Counted from the stretch's first letter, positions 43,041 through 54,604 are shown. The stretch: DNA of 64,000 nt from Flabesymbios commensalis (GCA_964017125.1 OZ024908.1:81591499-81655498), one strand, 5' to 3'. Numbers and translations are program-made. The notes: a model not told the origin generated them from the letters alone.

Positions 43041-45193
43041 CAGGTGAACATCGTTATAACACGAATCGTTACAACACGGATCGGTTATAACACAGTAAGG
43101 TCATGGACCCCAAAATTTAGGACCCCTTTTCCAGCTTTTTTACAAAATACAGTGTTATAATTTCCAAATCTACAAGATTTATTGAAAGAGTAAACAGTAT
43201 GTGCATCGGGTATACTAATCGCTATCGCCGACAACGCCAACACACATTATATTAACTCAGCTAATGCTAAACGTTACGCCCAGCGTTGAAACAATGTTTG
43301 GCCAAGCTTGGTCTACACATGTGAATGCGGAACAGTGTGTCGCGTTATGTCATAATGCCGGGCAGTGAGGCGAAAATAAGTGGTCCGCTGGAGACGCTTT
43401 GATATCTTTGTATAATATAATACCACAGAATATAATTACCTCATAGAAATCGTGTTATAAAATAGGAAAGAACGTATTGTATTCGAATAGATAATTTATA
43501 GTCTATAGATCATGTTATAAATTTCTGAAGATAGTGTTATAAATTTATTGAAGATCATGTTATAATTAATTCAGATTATAGGAAATTCGTAAAGAACGTA
43601 TTGTATTCAAACAGATAATGATTATAATTAGTCTAAAGATCGTGTTATAAATTTCTGAAGATTGTGTTATAAATTTCTGAAGATCTTGTTATAAATTTAA
43701 TGAAGATCGTGTTTTTACTATGTCATAATGCCGGGCAGAGAGGCGAGAATTAGTGGCTCGCAGGAGACGCTTTGATACCCTTGTATATTATAATACCGCA
43801 TAAAATTATTAACTCATAGAAATCGTGTTATAAAATTGTAAAGAACATATTATATTCGAATAGATAATTATTAGTCTAAAGATCATGTTATAAATATCTG
43901 AAGATTGTGTTATAAATTTCTGAAGATCCTGTTATGAATTTAATGAAGATCGTGTTATAATTAATTCAGATTCGGACTGTATACAATTTAAATCGTCCTA
44001 TATACACAAAGTAAAGAATGCTATGTATTTAAGAAAGATTGTGATACATGCTTACAGATGTTTACAGATTATAGCACGAAGAATAATCCATCTGCAGATC
44101 TTGCTACATATTTAATGACGATGGTATCATATTATATCGTATTATATCGTATTATATTTATATATCAGTTTGTGGACTTAATACGTCTTGTTAGGCCTAC
44201 AAATCAAAGGAAAGAGGTAATCCCCCCACAGACACTACGTACTGAGTGTTGTACAAACGTCACCTGATAAAGTGTTGACACCACCAGAGTTGTCGAGACT
44301 TGCGCCTATTGACTGGAGCAAATGTCACAAGCTCTCTTGAAGTATTTTATGACGAGATTCTGTGAGAGTGTGTAAGCTGTCAATCACCGCACATGACCTT
44401 GGAGACCAACCTCTTGACATGGGAGGAGTCAGAAAGAGAGGGGGTATCTGAACCAATCAGCGTGAGGACAGTGATGTCAATCATCAACTGCAGAGGTTAT
44501 AGCAGTGACAGACACGGTCCCTGCTATTATATTATACACATTTATTATATTGTGTGCAATTAAATAATAATAATGCTCGCGTAGTATTACACTGTTACAT
44601 GCAAATGATAATCAAGACATTAAATACATCGTGTTACACACTGCACACAATGATATGTATAAGTATGTAACATAGAACTAAAATATAACAGACGAGCCGC
44701 AACTACAACAACCAATTGAGTCAGCAGCGGCGGTAGTTGAGCATCTGCAATGTGGACTATCTTACCTAAAATGCAACTAATGCAGCTAAGCAACCTCATC
44801 TATCTCGTAAAGAAAGACCAGGCAGCTCATACTAAGCAGCAGACGATAAATGACTTTTTTTAATAGTATCATCCTGAACATGTATATGTTATGATCTCTC
44901 TGGATATTTTTATTAAAAATGAATAGCTGTACCCTTGTTGTTTCATTAGTTATTTTTATTTTCGCCGATTTGATTTTATAATATTGTTGTTAATAATTAT
45001 AAGTTTAGCTGTAACATGACACGTTACACCTGTGCAAACAAGAACACTTATAATTACGGTAGATCGTCCTCCTATTATTACTCATCTGTTTTTGGAATCG
45101 TTTTCTGGTTGATGGTTTTGTATAACACGATTCACTTATAACACGATTTGATTTATTGGACCCCAACGATCGTGTTATAACGATGTTCACCTG
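43041..45193 (+). mobile_element. Tigger-like (pogo) DNA transposon, internally rearranged
   Basis: TA at 43039-43040 and 45194-45195. The terminal inverted repeats are CAGGTGAACATCGTTATAAC and exactly its complement, and both sides contain GGACCCC next to the tips. Near the right end, + strand, a frame reads LVKKDQAAHTKQQTINDFF and stop, which fits the usual KQTKITDFF-type C-terminus of Tigger transposases; the rest of the transposase is missing. The left half is a tandem duplication of about 390 bp (unit starts near 43345 and 43722, TATGTCATAATGCCGGGCAG). It also contains many GATCGTGTTATAAATTT repeats. The middle (about 44050-44560) is unlike the rest; see the promoter-like entry. Confidence 0.85.
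44300..44470 (-). promoter_or_regulatory. Promoter-like block facing the arrestin gene
   Basis: On the minus strand the order is: GCTGATTGGTTC (an inverted CCAAT box), GACTCCTCCC, a second GGTGATTGACAG, and TCATAAAATACTTC (TATA-like, 44342-44353). Spacing suits a start site near 44315, pointing toward the arrestin exons 3 kb away. A possible exon end, TTTATCAG before GTGACG, lies at about 44265. Short, GC-balanced and unlike its Tigger surroundings. Motif evidence only. Confidence 0.3.
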
Positions 45194-45199
45194 TAGTTT

Positions 45200-45720
45200 T
45201 ATAATTTGTAATAAAAAGTGCAATAATATATATATTACAGGCCCATCTATGATTGCCTGCTTTCAATAATCACTTATTTGTGTTTATCTGGTAACCATGC
45301 AACCGAGTTCAATAAAAGCTGGGTCATATCAGCCTAAAATGGTTGAATATAGCTTTTTGGAGTATTTTGCTCAAAATATGTTCACTCGAGATGACTATAG
45401 TGGCTCATCTAGACCACAAATGGAGCCATATACCACAACACTTCAAGAGGTTACAGGGGTAATATAAGGGCTCGAGAGGTAAGACCACATCAAATCACCC
45501 TTAAACTCCCATTTTTACTCTCGGTGCGCCCCATTAGGAAGCGTAGGGGCGGTAAACAGAACTTCACCCAGGTTTTACCCTTTGCAAACTAGTGCAGCCT
45601 TCCCCGGGTATCTTAATTCTTAGATTCCCACATTGTTGTGTCCAAACAGCTTTAATGATGGCCTCCAGAACTTCCTCATAGGGCAGTGGACAAAAAAAAA
45701 CGTAATTTAATTTTGTAAAG
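45200..45720. other. No feature recognised
   Basis: Nothing supported. Confidence 0.35.
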
Positions 45721-45723
45721 GGC

Positions 45724-46035
45724 GGGGGCCCTAGGGTGGTGGTTAGCACTGCTGCCTTTCACGCCAGAGTTCGGGGTTCGGTTCCCGGTCTCGGCGGTTT
45801 GAAAGAAACAAAAAATGTTTCTTCCCCATCCACGTGTGAAAGTCACTATTGTGGAGAGCCTCCGTGACTGTGAGGTAGCGTGCTCAGCCTCAGACCGCCA
45901 GGGCCGAATTTCGAATCCTGTGTCTGGAGGACAGTGTCATCTCAATCATCTCACCATCCTCAGGTGGTTCTCCTGGCCCAGTTTAGCCTAAATGTGCACA
46001 AAGGTGACCTAAAGCCCGATTCTTTTCATTTACCA
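45724..46035 (+). mobile_element. Dimeric tRNA-derived SINE (copy 2)
   Basis: GGGGGCCCTAGGGTGGTGG, then a B box GGTTCGGTTCCCGG. After a linker (AAGAAACAAAAAATGTTTC) comes a second tRNA-like unit, CCTCCGTGACTGTGAGGTAG, with B box TTTCGAATCCTG. The 3' part CTGGCCCAGTTTAGCC and TTTTCATTT match the copy at 5880-6192. No clear target duplication. Confidence 0.85.
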
Positions 46036-46039
46036 TGCT

Positions 46040-46715
46040 GTAAAACATCCTAATTGTGTCAGAATCTTCTGTCCACGTTGAATGATAAATATAGATAGTA
46101 AGTATACTCGCCAATCTATGCTTAATCACCATATTAACTGCACAGCTTTGCTCCTTAGAAAGCAGGACACTTGCACTTGGAAAGTAGGACAAATGGCATA
46201 GTTAGAGAGCAGGACCTTTTCAGATAATGGACAGGGTGGACAGACAGCGGGACACACAGAAGTGTGAAGTCATAATCAGAAAACAAACGCATCCCCCACT
46301 ATACTACTGCACCCGGCGCGTTTATCAGGGATAACAGGGTAGATACAATCTTGGCATCAAGATAAACTAAACAAGATTACATCAAGCAGATGTTGTGCCC
46401 AATGAGGCCAGGAAATGATGCGGGATATTCCCGCACATGTGATTACTGATGTGCGAGTAAAAACAGACCATTTAACATGTAGTAAATTAAAATTATGACA
46501 TCCCTCTTTAAACCCATTAAACTAATTCTAAAATTTTATTACATGTCAAATGGTCTAACTTTTGCAATATTAAATATAACTTTGCGAAATTTTCAGAGAC
46601 ATGTTAGGATTTTACTTGTAAATTTCCTGTGCTAAATTATAAGGAAATTGGCTCATAACTGACAGAGAAATCGACGAAAAGCATGCGCTACAGAATTAGC
46701 AAAATAAAAAAAAAC
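46040..46715. other. No gene recognised
   Basis: Nothing supported. Confidence 0.35.
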
Positions 46716-46719
46716 GACT

Positions 46720-47960
46720 GAGACAGACATGATAGTGATGGACTTTAGCAAGGCTTTTAATAAGGTGCCACACAGGAGACAAGCTTGAGTGGTATGGGAT
46801 CAGGGGTGGTTGTCTCTTCAACTGGATCCAGTGCTTTCTGACAGATCGAACCCAATAGGTAGTTCTTGATGATACAGAGTCTCTTCCGGGACCTGTTTTG
46901 TCGGCAGTACCTCAGGGTTCGGTTCTGGGCCCTATCCTTTTCCTCATCTACATTAATGATTCACCTGATGGCGTCATGTCAGTTCGCCTGTTCGCAGATG
47001 ACTGTATTTTGTATAGACATGCTACTGACAAAAACGACATCAACGGGCTCCGAATGGATCTTGACAGAATTGCCAAGTGGGAGGAGGCCTGGTTGATGGA
47101 ATTCAACGTCGGTAAATGTTATGCAATGAGGGTTGGTCGCTAGAAAGGTAGATCGAAAAAAGATCCACCCATGTATACTCCATGGCCAGGTGCTCTGTAT
47201 TACAGACACCACAAAATACCGAGGACTAACCATCACTTCTGATCTGAAATGGAATAGCCGTATTCAGAAGGTTACATCTAAGGCTAATTTTGTGTTAGAG
47301 CTCTTGAGAACGAACCTCAGGATAGCTTTAAAAGCTGTGAAGACACAAGCTTTTGAAGCGTTGGTCAGACCACACTTGGAGTATGCCTGCATGGTGTGGG
47401 ACCCTCATACACAAGTGAATATCAGGAGGCTTGACTCTGTGCAAATGAGGGCTGCCCGCTATGTGTGTAACCGTTGGCATAATACCAGCAGTGTGTCAAC
47501 AATGCTACATGAGCTGAGCTGGGAATCTCTTGCCAGACGGAGAGAAAGAGCTAGGCTATGCATGATTTATAAAGTTGTGCATGGCCTAGTGGACATACCT
47601 TGGCTGCAGAACAAGGTATTGATTCCAAACCCACAGTGCACAAGAGGATCTCACTCTTGGAAATATGCACCTATCCTCCCCCACAATGAGGATAGGTGCA
47701 TTTTCCTTCATTCCACACACAATTATTGCATGGAATGCGCTACCCCCAGTAGTTGTTGACTGTACCTCCCTGAACTCATTCAGGGTGGCACTCTCAGATT
47801 TGTAAACTACATAAGTACTGCACTATTTTTGTTACAGGTAACTGCACAAATTTCACCTTTTTACTTTTAATTTTGCGCAAGCAACATTACCGGCAAATAA
47901 TACTCTGTGTCAACAGTGATTGCTGTAGGCCTACTAGAAGAAGAATGTGGCCCAGGCCAC
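46720..47960 (+). mobile_element. LINE reverse transcriptase fragment (Jockey/CR1 group)
   Basis: 5'-truncated ORF2. It opens MDFSKAFNKVPHR, the first RT motif kept, then after frame breaks near 46790 and 46860 comes VPQGSVLGPILFLIYINDS and the catalytic FADDC (about 46990-47010). Another shift near 47140 leads to the thumb and C-terminal part: KYRGLTITSDLKWNSRIQKV, VRPHLEYACMVWDPHT, RRLDSVQMRAARYVCNRW. It ends SLNSFRVALSDL in another frame at about 47800. No endonuclease. It carries at least three frame changes, so it is dead. Confidence 0.9.
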
Positions 47961-48171
47961 TGTATAGTAATGAAAAAGTAGGGAGTAGCAGTAGGGACCC
48001 TGTCTCAGGCTCAGAGAGAAAAAAATGTTATGTTGGTTCGTTAGAAAAACCATACCCCCCTCCGCATGGTAGGCCTATTAAATGGTCGGCCCCTTTTTTA
48101 TAGAAAGAGTATCTGCATGACAGGTCTGTGGCGACCTTGACTGCAAATTCATCGGTGCCAAATCCGAGCTA

Positions 48172-48590
48172 GGGCCTAAAAAAAATATTGTTTGTTTCCA
48201 ATTTCCGACCGACCCTATCAAAACATGTGCGACCCAAATTTATTTTATAAATTTAAAAAAAAAAAAAAGTTAATTTTTTTTTATATTTTTTTTATAGGAA
48301 ATCTATAAGTTAAAGGATGAGTTACTGGCTGTAGTCAAAGTTACCAAAAAACGTTACGAAAAGGAGAGGGGGGTGGGTCAAAAAGCGTCAAAAAAAAACA
48401 AAAAATCGTTACGTAATGTACAAAAGACATGCATGGAAGTTAATTTGGGGCCAAAAAAATAAAAAATAATTAGACTACCGATTGGTTGAAGTGACAAGAA
48501 ATAAAATAAAAAATAAAATAAATTTCCTACCTACCCACTGGTTAAAATGACAACAAATCGGAAACAAACATATATTTTTTTTTGGCCTAG
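48172..48590. mobile_element. MITE with GGCCTAAAAAAAATATTG ends
   Basis: Left GGCCTAAAAAAAATATTGTT with TGTTTCCAATTTCCGACC; right CGGAAACAAACATATATTTT then TTTTTGGCC. Inverted over about 35 bp. Flanks are CTAG and TAG, so a 3-4 bp duplication is possible. The A- and T-rich interior has no coding capacity. Confidence 0.75.
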
Positions 48591-48596
48591 ACAGAA

Positions 48597-49028
48597 TTGC
48601 TGACTGATGAGTCAGAGCTTCCGGCTAGCTCTCGCCATGTGCAAGCTCGTCATACTCTGCCATTCCTACCTCGCCACTCATCGGGTACAGACGTGCGAGC
48701 ACGTCCTTCGCTTACCAGCCACAGGGCTGAGTCGTCACGCTCTGCCGTACGAATTGAGTCGCACACAGCCTGCCATTATGCTGAACCTTTTTTCGTAATT
48801 GTCCACATTCCAGTTTTCACTGAGCAAGAAAAATGCTGGGCCAGATCAAAATCTGAGCTAATGATAAAAACATCCAAAAGCTGTGACCTTAATTTTGCAA
48901 ATTCCGGCAGGGATACAGAAGCCAAAACATCACCCAGACACTTGAACTTTTTGAAGCAGCCGAATAAAACTACTGAGATGTTGTATTCGTATATATCAGG
49001 TTTTAAGATACATCAGGGCACCCAATGA
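48597..49028 (+). CDS. Unassigned 143-codon ORF, doubtful
   Basis: The longest unexplained open frame outside repeats. It begins MLTDESELPASSRHVQARHT directly at the end of a MITE and ends SGFKIHQGTQ. It is Ser/Arg/His-rich in the first half, with no signal peptide, no transmembrane segment and no recognised domain. There is no convincing splice or promoter context. Its composition (GC-rich up to 48790, then AT-rich) makes chance or an old gene piece more likely than an intact gene. Confidence 0.15.
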   Translation: MLTDESELPASSRHVQARHTLPFLPRHSSGTDVRARPSLTSHRAESSRSAVRIESHTACHYAEPFFVIVHIPVFTEQEKCWARSKSELMIKTSKSCDLNFANSGRDTEAKTSPRHLNFLKQPNKTTEMLYSYISGFKIHQGTQ

Positions 49029-49149
49029 GTGCCCCACAATACTGTAACAGAGCAAATAGGTCACACAACAATCAGAAATTTGGGCATAGCCTCCGGCCCC
49101 ACGAAGGGGTCATGGAAAAAGAAAAATTTTGATGGATTCTCATCCTTAT

Positions 49150-49397
49150 ACTTATAGCCATGAAACTTCCTCCTGGTCAATAATAAACTTTCCTGGCGAT
49201 AATATGTGATAACTGAATCACTGAACTGGCAGTGACTGGACTTTTCCTTATAGCCATGAAACTTTCTCCTGGTCAATAATAAACGTAAATTTATTATTTT
49301 TTATTAGTTTATTATTGACCAGGAGGAAGTTTCATGGCTATAAGGAAAAGTCCAGTCACTGCCAGTTCAGTGATTCAGTTATCACATATTATCGCCC
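49150..49397. repeat. Near-perfect inverted repeat, arms about 110 bp
   Basis: The left arm (about 49173-49285) and right arm (about 49305-49397) are reverse complements with only one or two mismatches: TAATATGTGATAACTGAATC pairs with GATTCAGTTATCACATATTA, and TATAGCCATGAAACTTTCTC with its complement. The loop is about 20 bp of ATTTATTATTTTTTATTAG. The left arm also carries a direct repeat of CATGAAACTTCCTCCTGGTC (49159 and 49255). Confidence 0.95.
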
Positions 49398-49642
49398 ATA
49401 CGCCTGAATAAACATGAAGGAAACGTTTATTATTGACCAGGAGGGGTACAAAAGAAACTCTTCCCGTCATTAAATACATATAGCTGTGAAATACAGTCCA
49501 GTCACTGCCAGTTCAGTGATTCAGTTATCACATATTATCGCCTATACGCCTGAATGAACATGAAGGAAACGTTTATTATTGACCAGGAGGGGTACAAAAG
49601 AAACTCTTCCCGTCATTAAATACATATAGCTGTGAAATACGT
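49360..49642 (+). repeat. Direct tandem duplication, about 135 bp x 2
   Basis: GTCCAGTCACTGCCAGTTCA, CGCCTATACGCCTGAATGAA, AAACGTTTATTATTGACCAG and CTCTTCCCGTCATTAAATAC occur in order twice (from 49365 and from 49496) with only a few differences. The first unit overlaps the right arm of the inverted repeat, so the structure is one compound rearrangement. Confidence 0.92.
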
Positions 49643-49883
49643 ACATTAACAGCGTAAATTATTGAGAATGTGTGTGTGTGAACTGATAAATGCAGTTATT
49701 ATTTTTTTGTGTTTATTTACTAAATTGTCATCGGTTTGTTCGTGAGTACGGGTTCAGTTGTTGGTAAAATGTGTTGCTCCACATCTTCAAAAGATACCAA
49801 TCCACAAATCCTCTTGTTTGTGTTTTTATTGCGGTGAGATTGATGTAAATAGTGAAACAATCATGTTTGCTCATCGCCGCATA

Positions 49884-50128
49884 CATGCCAGGTGCCGCAT
49901 ACACTAGGACATGCTTGCTGCGATGTCGTGTCGTGGGGCTCAGAGAACCACATAAATCAAATGGCTCGTCTGACTGAACTAGAGTTGGATGTAAAAGAAC
50001 CTCAATAGACATAGGCGCAGTTTCCATCCAGCGAGACCCCAGAAAATTCACAATGTGGCGCAATAGCACCCGTGGCGCGATAGCACAATAGTGCGTACTG
50101 CCACATAACATACAGATACAGATACAGA
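49884..50128 (+). mobile_element. 5S-derived SINE, 5'-truncated, tail variant 1
   Basis: It starts inside the end of the 5S head (TGCCAGGTGCCGCATACAC). It continues GGGGCTCAGAGAACCACATA, ATGTAAAAGAACCTCAATAG and GACCCCAGAAAATTCACAAT. It then has a short internal deletion before GGCGCGATAGCACAATAGTG and the (CAGATA)n tail. Confidence 0.88.
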
Positions 50129-50129
50129 A

Positions 50130-52600
50130 TATGCACAATAGGCCTAGACCCCCTACACACAAAACTTTTTTGTTTTTTTCTGGTTAAAAATTTTTTGCTC
50201 CAAATTCTTTGAATAATCCCATAAATTGGCCTAAATGTGCGGAAAAAATCTTAGGGATAAGCCCCCGAACCCCCCACGCCCCCTCTTTAATTAATAAAAT
50301 CCTGTGTCCACCCCTGGGTTTGACACTAATTAGGTTAGGCCTAATACATCTATGAGAGGATTATGTGTGGCATGTTATTTTACACCAGTTTTTTAGATCA
50401 ATTTCTCACGGTACTATCAATCTCCTTTTAAATCAAAGGTTTGGTCAATTACATAATTCTGCCATATTTTAAAATGGCAGGCTTATATATTTAGTATAGC
50501 TTAGATCTATAAAAATCACTGTAATCCATCAGTGTGGAAATATTTCTATACGTTTCTTTTAAGAAATATGTGTGTCTGAACGTAATATTTCTGAAAATCA
50601 CTGATCAATAAATATATAGTCCAACTATTAAAAGCCATATCGATCCCATCTCTTAATCATACATGACAAATGTAGACCTATGTTCTAATTACATCAATTC
50701 AGTACACTTGGCTAGTAATCTTAACACACTCCAAAAAATAATTTATAAAAATATTCCACCCGGAATATTTGAGTTGGGGGTCCAGAAGGGTTGGGATGTG
50801 AGATGAACTTGGGATGTGGGGGGGGGAGGGTCATCTTCTTCTACACATATGCAAACAATTTTTCATTTTCTTTGCCAACAAGGGGGAGGGGCGGGTATTT
50901 TCCATTTTGTACTAAATAGAGGGGTCCTGATCTCCCGGATCCCTCTCGCGGGAACCCTGTTATACTGATTTCGACATTGAAATCCTTAAGTTCTATACAC
51001 ACATGAAATATAACCGTAAGAAGTAAGAATAATACTACTGTACATCCATAGAAATGATACCTTAGTAATTTTACAATAATTTATAGATTGACGAACGTCA
51101 TAGGATCATATCTTCAGATTATTTATACTATGCCAATAAAGATATGATTGAAGTAATATAGCAGGTTCTTGCTTTGTATTAGGGGCCTATAAGTCCAGAC
51201 TTCATGCTAACATTAATGATGAAATATCACTGCCTAATATTTTGAGGCGGCAGAGGTTATATATTTAACAATATCATGAACTTGGATGCAACTGTACTGT
51301 TTCTTGGTGTCGAAAGCAATCCGTATGTCTGCAAGCGAAATTTTGTCGAATAGTGTGATTAAAATAAATATTTGTGTTAACTTCTTGTTGTAGTGACTCA
51401 CTTAACACAAACCATCACACATGAATCAATAATTGCACTTAATCAGAGTACTGACTTTTATGTCAGTATCCATCCCTTACGAATATTTAGCAGCATACCT
51501 GAATAGGTCATTTTTGTCAGCATCGACAAAAATCCCAGTTAGTGGTAGGCCTATAGATTTGTCATCTAGTAGTCGTCTTCACATAAACAATATTTAAGAT
51601 TCCCACTCAACCTGGACATTAGGGAAAACCTGAAAATGAATTCAACTTTTTCCAGTCAGGGAAACGTCAGGGAATTTGAGAAAAATGCCTCAAACCAGGG
51701 AGAAGTCAGGGAATTTGATGATTCAAAGAGCTTAATTTGTCTGTTGTTCCACGCACACAAACCGTGTTCACTGGATATGGCATGTCTGTTATTTTTGTTA
51801 GATATCTTGTGACAGAGTTGCATACTTATTGTAAGGTATTTTGGTGTGATACTTGTCTATGCATGTAAAACTTGAATTTTTTTCAACGAGATTCAAAAGA
51901 GATCTGCTGGCAGAGTATTGGAGCCATACCAACGTAGACTGGTTGAATATTAGTAGTAGTACTGCTTATTATGGTTATGAAGTTGGAGGTCTACGACTAG
52001 ATTCCTGAGAATGGTAGACTGTGGCAACAGCTAGATAAATAATTTCCATTTAAACGCAGTGTCAGACCTACAGTGTATCCAGGCCAAATCTTCAGCAGGT
52101 TGTAGGCCTAACCGCATGCATGGTCCCCTGATCTGCTCATGGTTCTATCATATCTATTATCTGATTAGCATTAACCACCAGTGCATTTTGCGTTGCAATA
52201 TCGGAATTCTGCATTCTGACCTCAAAAAGAGTTGGGGCTAATCTGAGCGACATCCATGTGTGGAGTATGGGCATTCTGTCTACACAATTATAGACATAGT
52301 AGGCATAGTAGGCATAGAGATCCAAGCATTGTACATGTTACTAGTCTCTTGCAACAAGTTCAAGGACACTGTAGGGATACACCCTGAGATTTCTACTTCA
52401 TCTTTAAATTTACGTGACTTGTTTTCATTAATATATGCTTTATATATTTTATCTCAGACAAACTAACAATAGTAATAAAATATGAGCGATTCCAATTTGT
52501 CGGCGGTTCTTCGCAAGGTCAATGACATATCGCTGGTAAGGCACAAAATCACAGAGAATCGGGGCAAGTTTACAGCTGCCACTGGTCTAATCTACTGATA
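50130..52600. other. AT-rich, no gene recognised
   Basis: About 2.5 kb. A cluster of GTCAGGGAA-type repeats (CAGGGAAACGTCAGGGAATT, GAAGTCAGGGAATTTG) lies at 51650-51720, a common short invertebrate repeat. Two near-identical TAGGCATAG steps lie at 52302. No coding evidence. Confidence 0.4.
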
Positions 52601-52620
52601 ATACATGTTTGTTTGTTTGT

Positions 52621-52990
52621 TTATCTGTATCTGTATATTACGTGGCAGTACGCACTATTGTGCTATCGCGCCACGGGAGTAACTTAGCAAGGCCTGTTAT
52701 CATTCATGATATCATTCATGGCCTTATATATGTGCCAAGTACTCCATATTGTGGATTTTTTGGGGTCTCGCCGGATGGAAACTGCGCCTACGTCAATTGA
52801 GGTTCTTTTACGTCCAACTCAAAGTCAGTCAGACGAGCCATCTGATTTACGTGGTTCTCTGAGCCCCACGATAATGTATACGGCACCTGGCAGTCCCAGG
52901 CGGTCACCCATCCACTTATGAACCGGGCGCGACGTCGCTTAACTTCAGTGATCGAGCAGATATCGATGAGCGAACGCCGTATACCGTATA
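52621..52990 (-). mobile_element. 5S-derived SINE, full-length, tail variant 1
   Basis: Minus strand: GTATACGGCGTTCGCTCATC, TCACTGAAGTTAAGCGACG, GTGGATGGGTGACCGCC, then the full body and GGCGCGATAGCACAATAGTG with the (CAGATA)n tail at 52621-52640. TGTTTGTTTGTTT runs border both ends (52606 and 52999), a possible target duplication within a microsatellite. Confidence 0.9.
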
Positions 52991-53090
52991 CTGTATTGTT
53001 TGTTTGTTTGTTTGGGATAGCTAGCCCTCAAGTGAGGCTGCCCGGGCCTTCCGACTTTGTTGATCGCTCTCTAACTCCCGGCAAGGATTA

Positions 53091-53306
53091 ATGTATCTCT
53101 TAGAACCCATGAGTGCCGAGCCGACTTCCTCACTTTACGAATCTGTCGACCAGCCACTCCCCTCATCCTCTGCTTCTCCTCAGTGCATCTCCAGACTTAA
53201 CTTCGAAGAGTCTCTGATCGCTGTGAAGATGCTGATGATGCTAGGAAGCAGTGATCTAACCAAGACGAGTGACCGCGTCTTCTCGCACTCAACAAGCCCG
53301 CATTGA
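53091..53306 (+). CDS. Possible exon or gene remnant, 71 codons
   Basis: MYLLEPMSAEPTSSLYESVD to DLTKTSDRVFSHSTSPH and stop. GC-rich and Ser/Pro-rich with an even codon usage that differs from nearby AT-rich DNA. No domain recognised. It directly precedes the GTCTG..CAGAC tandem region, with which it may share an origin. Confidence 0.2.
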   Translation: MYLLEPMSAEPTSSLYESVDQPLPSSSASPQCISRLNFEESLIAVKMLMMLGSSDLTKTSDRVFSHSTSPH

Positions 53307-53339
53307 TCCGCTGCCAAGCGGAGCAGCCCAATTAAATCA

Positions 53340-54600
53340 TATCGGCGACGGACTGTCTGTCTGTTTCCAGACCCCTCGAGTTGCCAGACTCGGCGACTGC
53401 GGAACCGACTTTTGTTGATCTGTCATCACATCATTGATTGCGACAAAGGAGGTGAGTATCCGCGTCCATGGTTTGCGACTGCCTCGGACTTGCTATGGTA
53501 TGCTGCATGTTATGAACACCCATACTCATCGCCCTATCCACAGTGTGACAGTGATTTTGTCTGTTGCCAGACGGTCTGTTTGACTGTTGCCAGACCCTCA
53601 GTCGTAGAGTCTGCTCTGAGAAAAAGGCCGATGACAGAGCCACCCTTTATTTGTCTGTTTCCAGACCGACTGCTTGTCTGTTGCCAGACGCTTAGTGTCT
53701 GTTGCCAGACTCTGCAATGAAGGAGCCAACCCTTTGTTTGTCTGTTGCCACTTGTCAAACTGATCACGAAAAGGGAGGTGAATATCACTCAGTGCCCAAA
53801 GTTTGCGACTGCCTTGGACTCGCCATGGTATGCTGCATGTCATGGACACCCATAGGCCTACCCATCACAGTATCTACAGTGTGACAGTGGATTATGCCTC
53901 GCCCCCATGTTAAAATTAGGCAGAGGGATTTGGAGGGTGAGAGCCATATGTTCAAGTTGAAGGAAGGGGCTGGGGGACGAGAGCCATTTCAGTTTAAGAG
54001 AGGTGTTCGTGGGCCATGCTGACATTAAGGACTGGATAGGGGGATGAGAGACAAGAGCGTTGTTAAAATTCCTCTTGAGAGATTTAAAGAGCGAGAGTCA
54101 GGTTTAAGTTGAAGGGAGTGGCCTTGGTACGAGAGTAAATTTCAAGACCCTCAGTCGAATTGTCTGTTGCCAGACCAACTGCTTGTCCGTTGCCAGACGC
54201 TTAGTGTCTGTTGCCAGACTCGCGATGAAGGAGCCAACCCTTTGTTTGTCTGTTGCCACTTGTCAAATTGATCACGAAAAGGGAGGTGAATATCAGTGCC
54301 CAAAGTTTGCGACTGCCTTGGACTCGCCATGGTATGCTGCATGTCATGGACACCCACACCCATCACAGTATCTACAGTGTGACAGTGGATTATGCCTCGC
54401 CCCATGTTAAAATTAAGCAGAGGGATTTGGAGGGTGAGAGCCATATGTTCAAGTTGAAGGAAGGGGCTGGGGGACGAGAGCCATTTCAGTTTAAGGGAGG
54501 TGTTCGCTGGCCATGTTGACATTAAGGACTGGATAGGGGTATGAGAGACAAAAGCGTTGTTAAAATTCCTCTTGAGAGATTTAGTAATAGTAGTGGGGTA
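53340..54600 (+). repeat. Tandem segmental repeats studded with GTCTGTTGCCAGAC
   Basis: Three long units share TTTGCGACTGCCTTGGACTC, GGTATGCTGCATGT and CACAGTGTGACAGTG (near 53480, 53815 and 54320). The last two are about 505 bp apart and close to identical. Between them lie at least ten copies of the imperfect palindrome GTCTGTTGCCAGAC (for example 53565, 53674, 53695, 54161, 54203). The longest ORFs here (102 and 123 codons) run through the repeats and look fortuitous. Confidence 0.85.
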
Positions 54601-54604
54601 ATAT

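Noticed and set aside
46720-47960. Retroviral-type reverse transcriptase
   Set aside because: QGSVLGPILFLIYIND with FADDC and the C-terminal part are typical of non-LTR LINEs; no LTRs flank it.
49728-50162. 144-codon minus-strand ORF, and similar ORFs at 30360-30844 and 52706-52921
   Set aside because: All lie in 5S-derived SINE copies and share peptide pieces such as GSRRMETAP only because the SINE is repeated.
53340-54600. CRISPR-like array of GTCTGTTGCCAGAC
   Set aside because: Spacing is irregular, units are embedded in longer tandem duplications, and the genome is eukaryotic.
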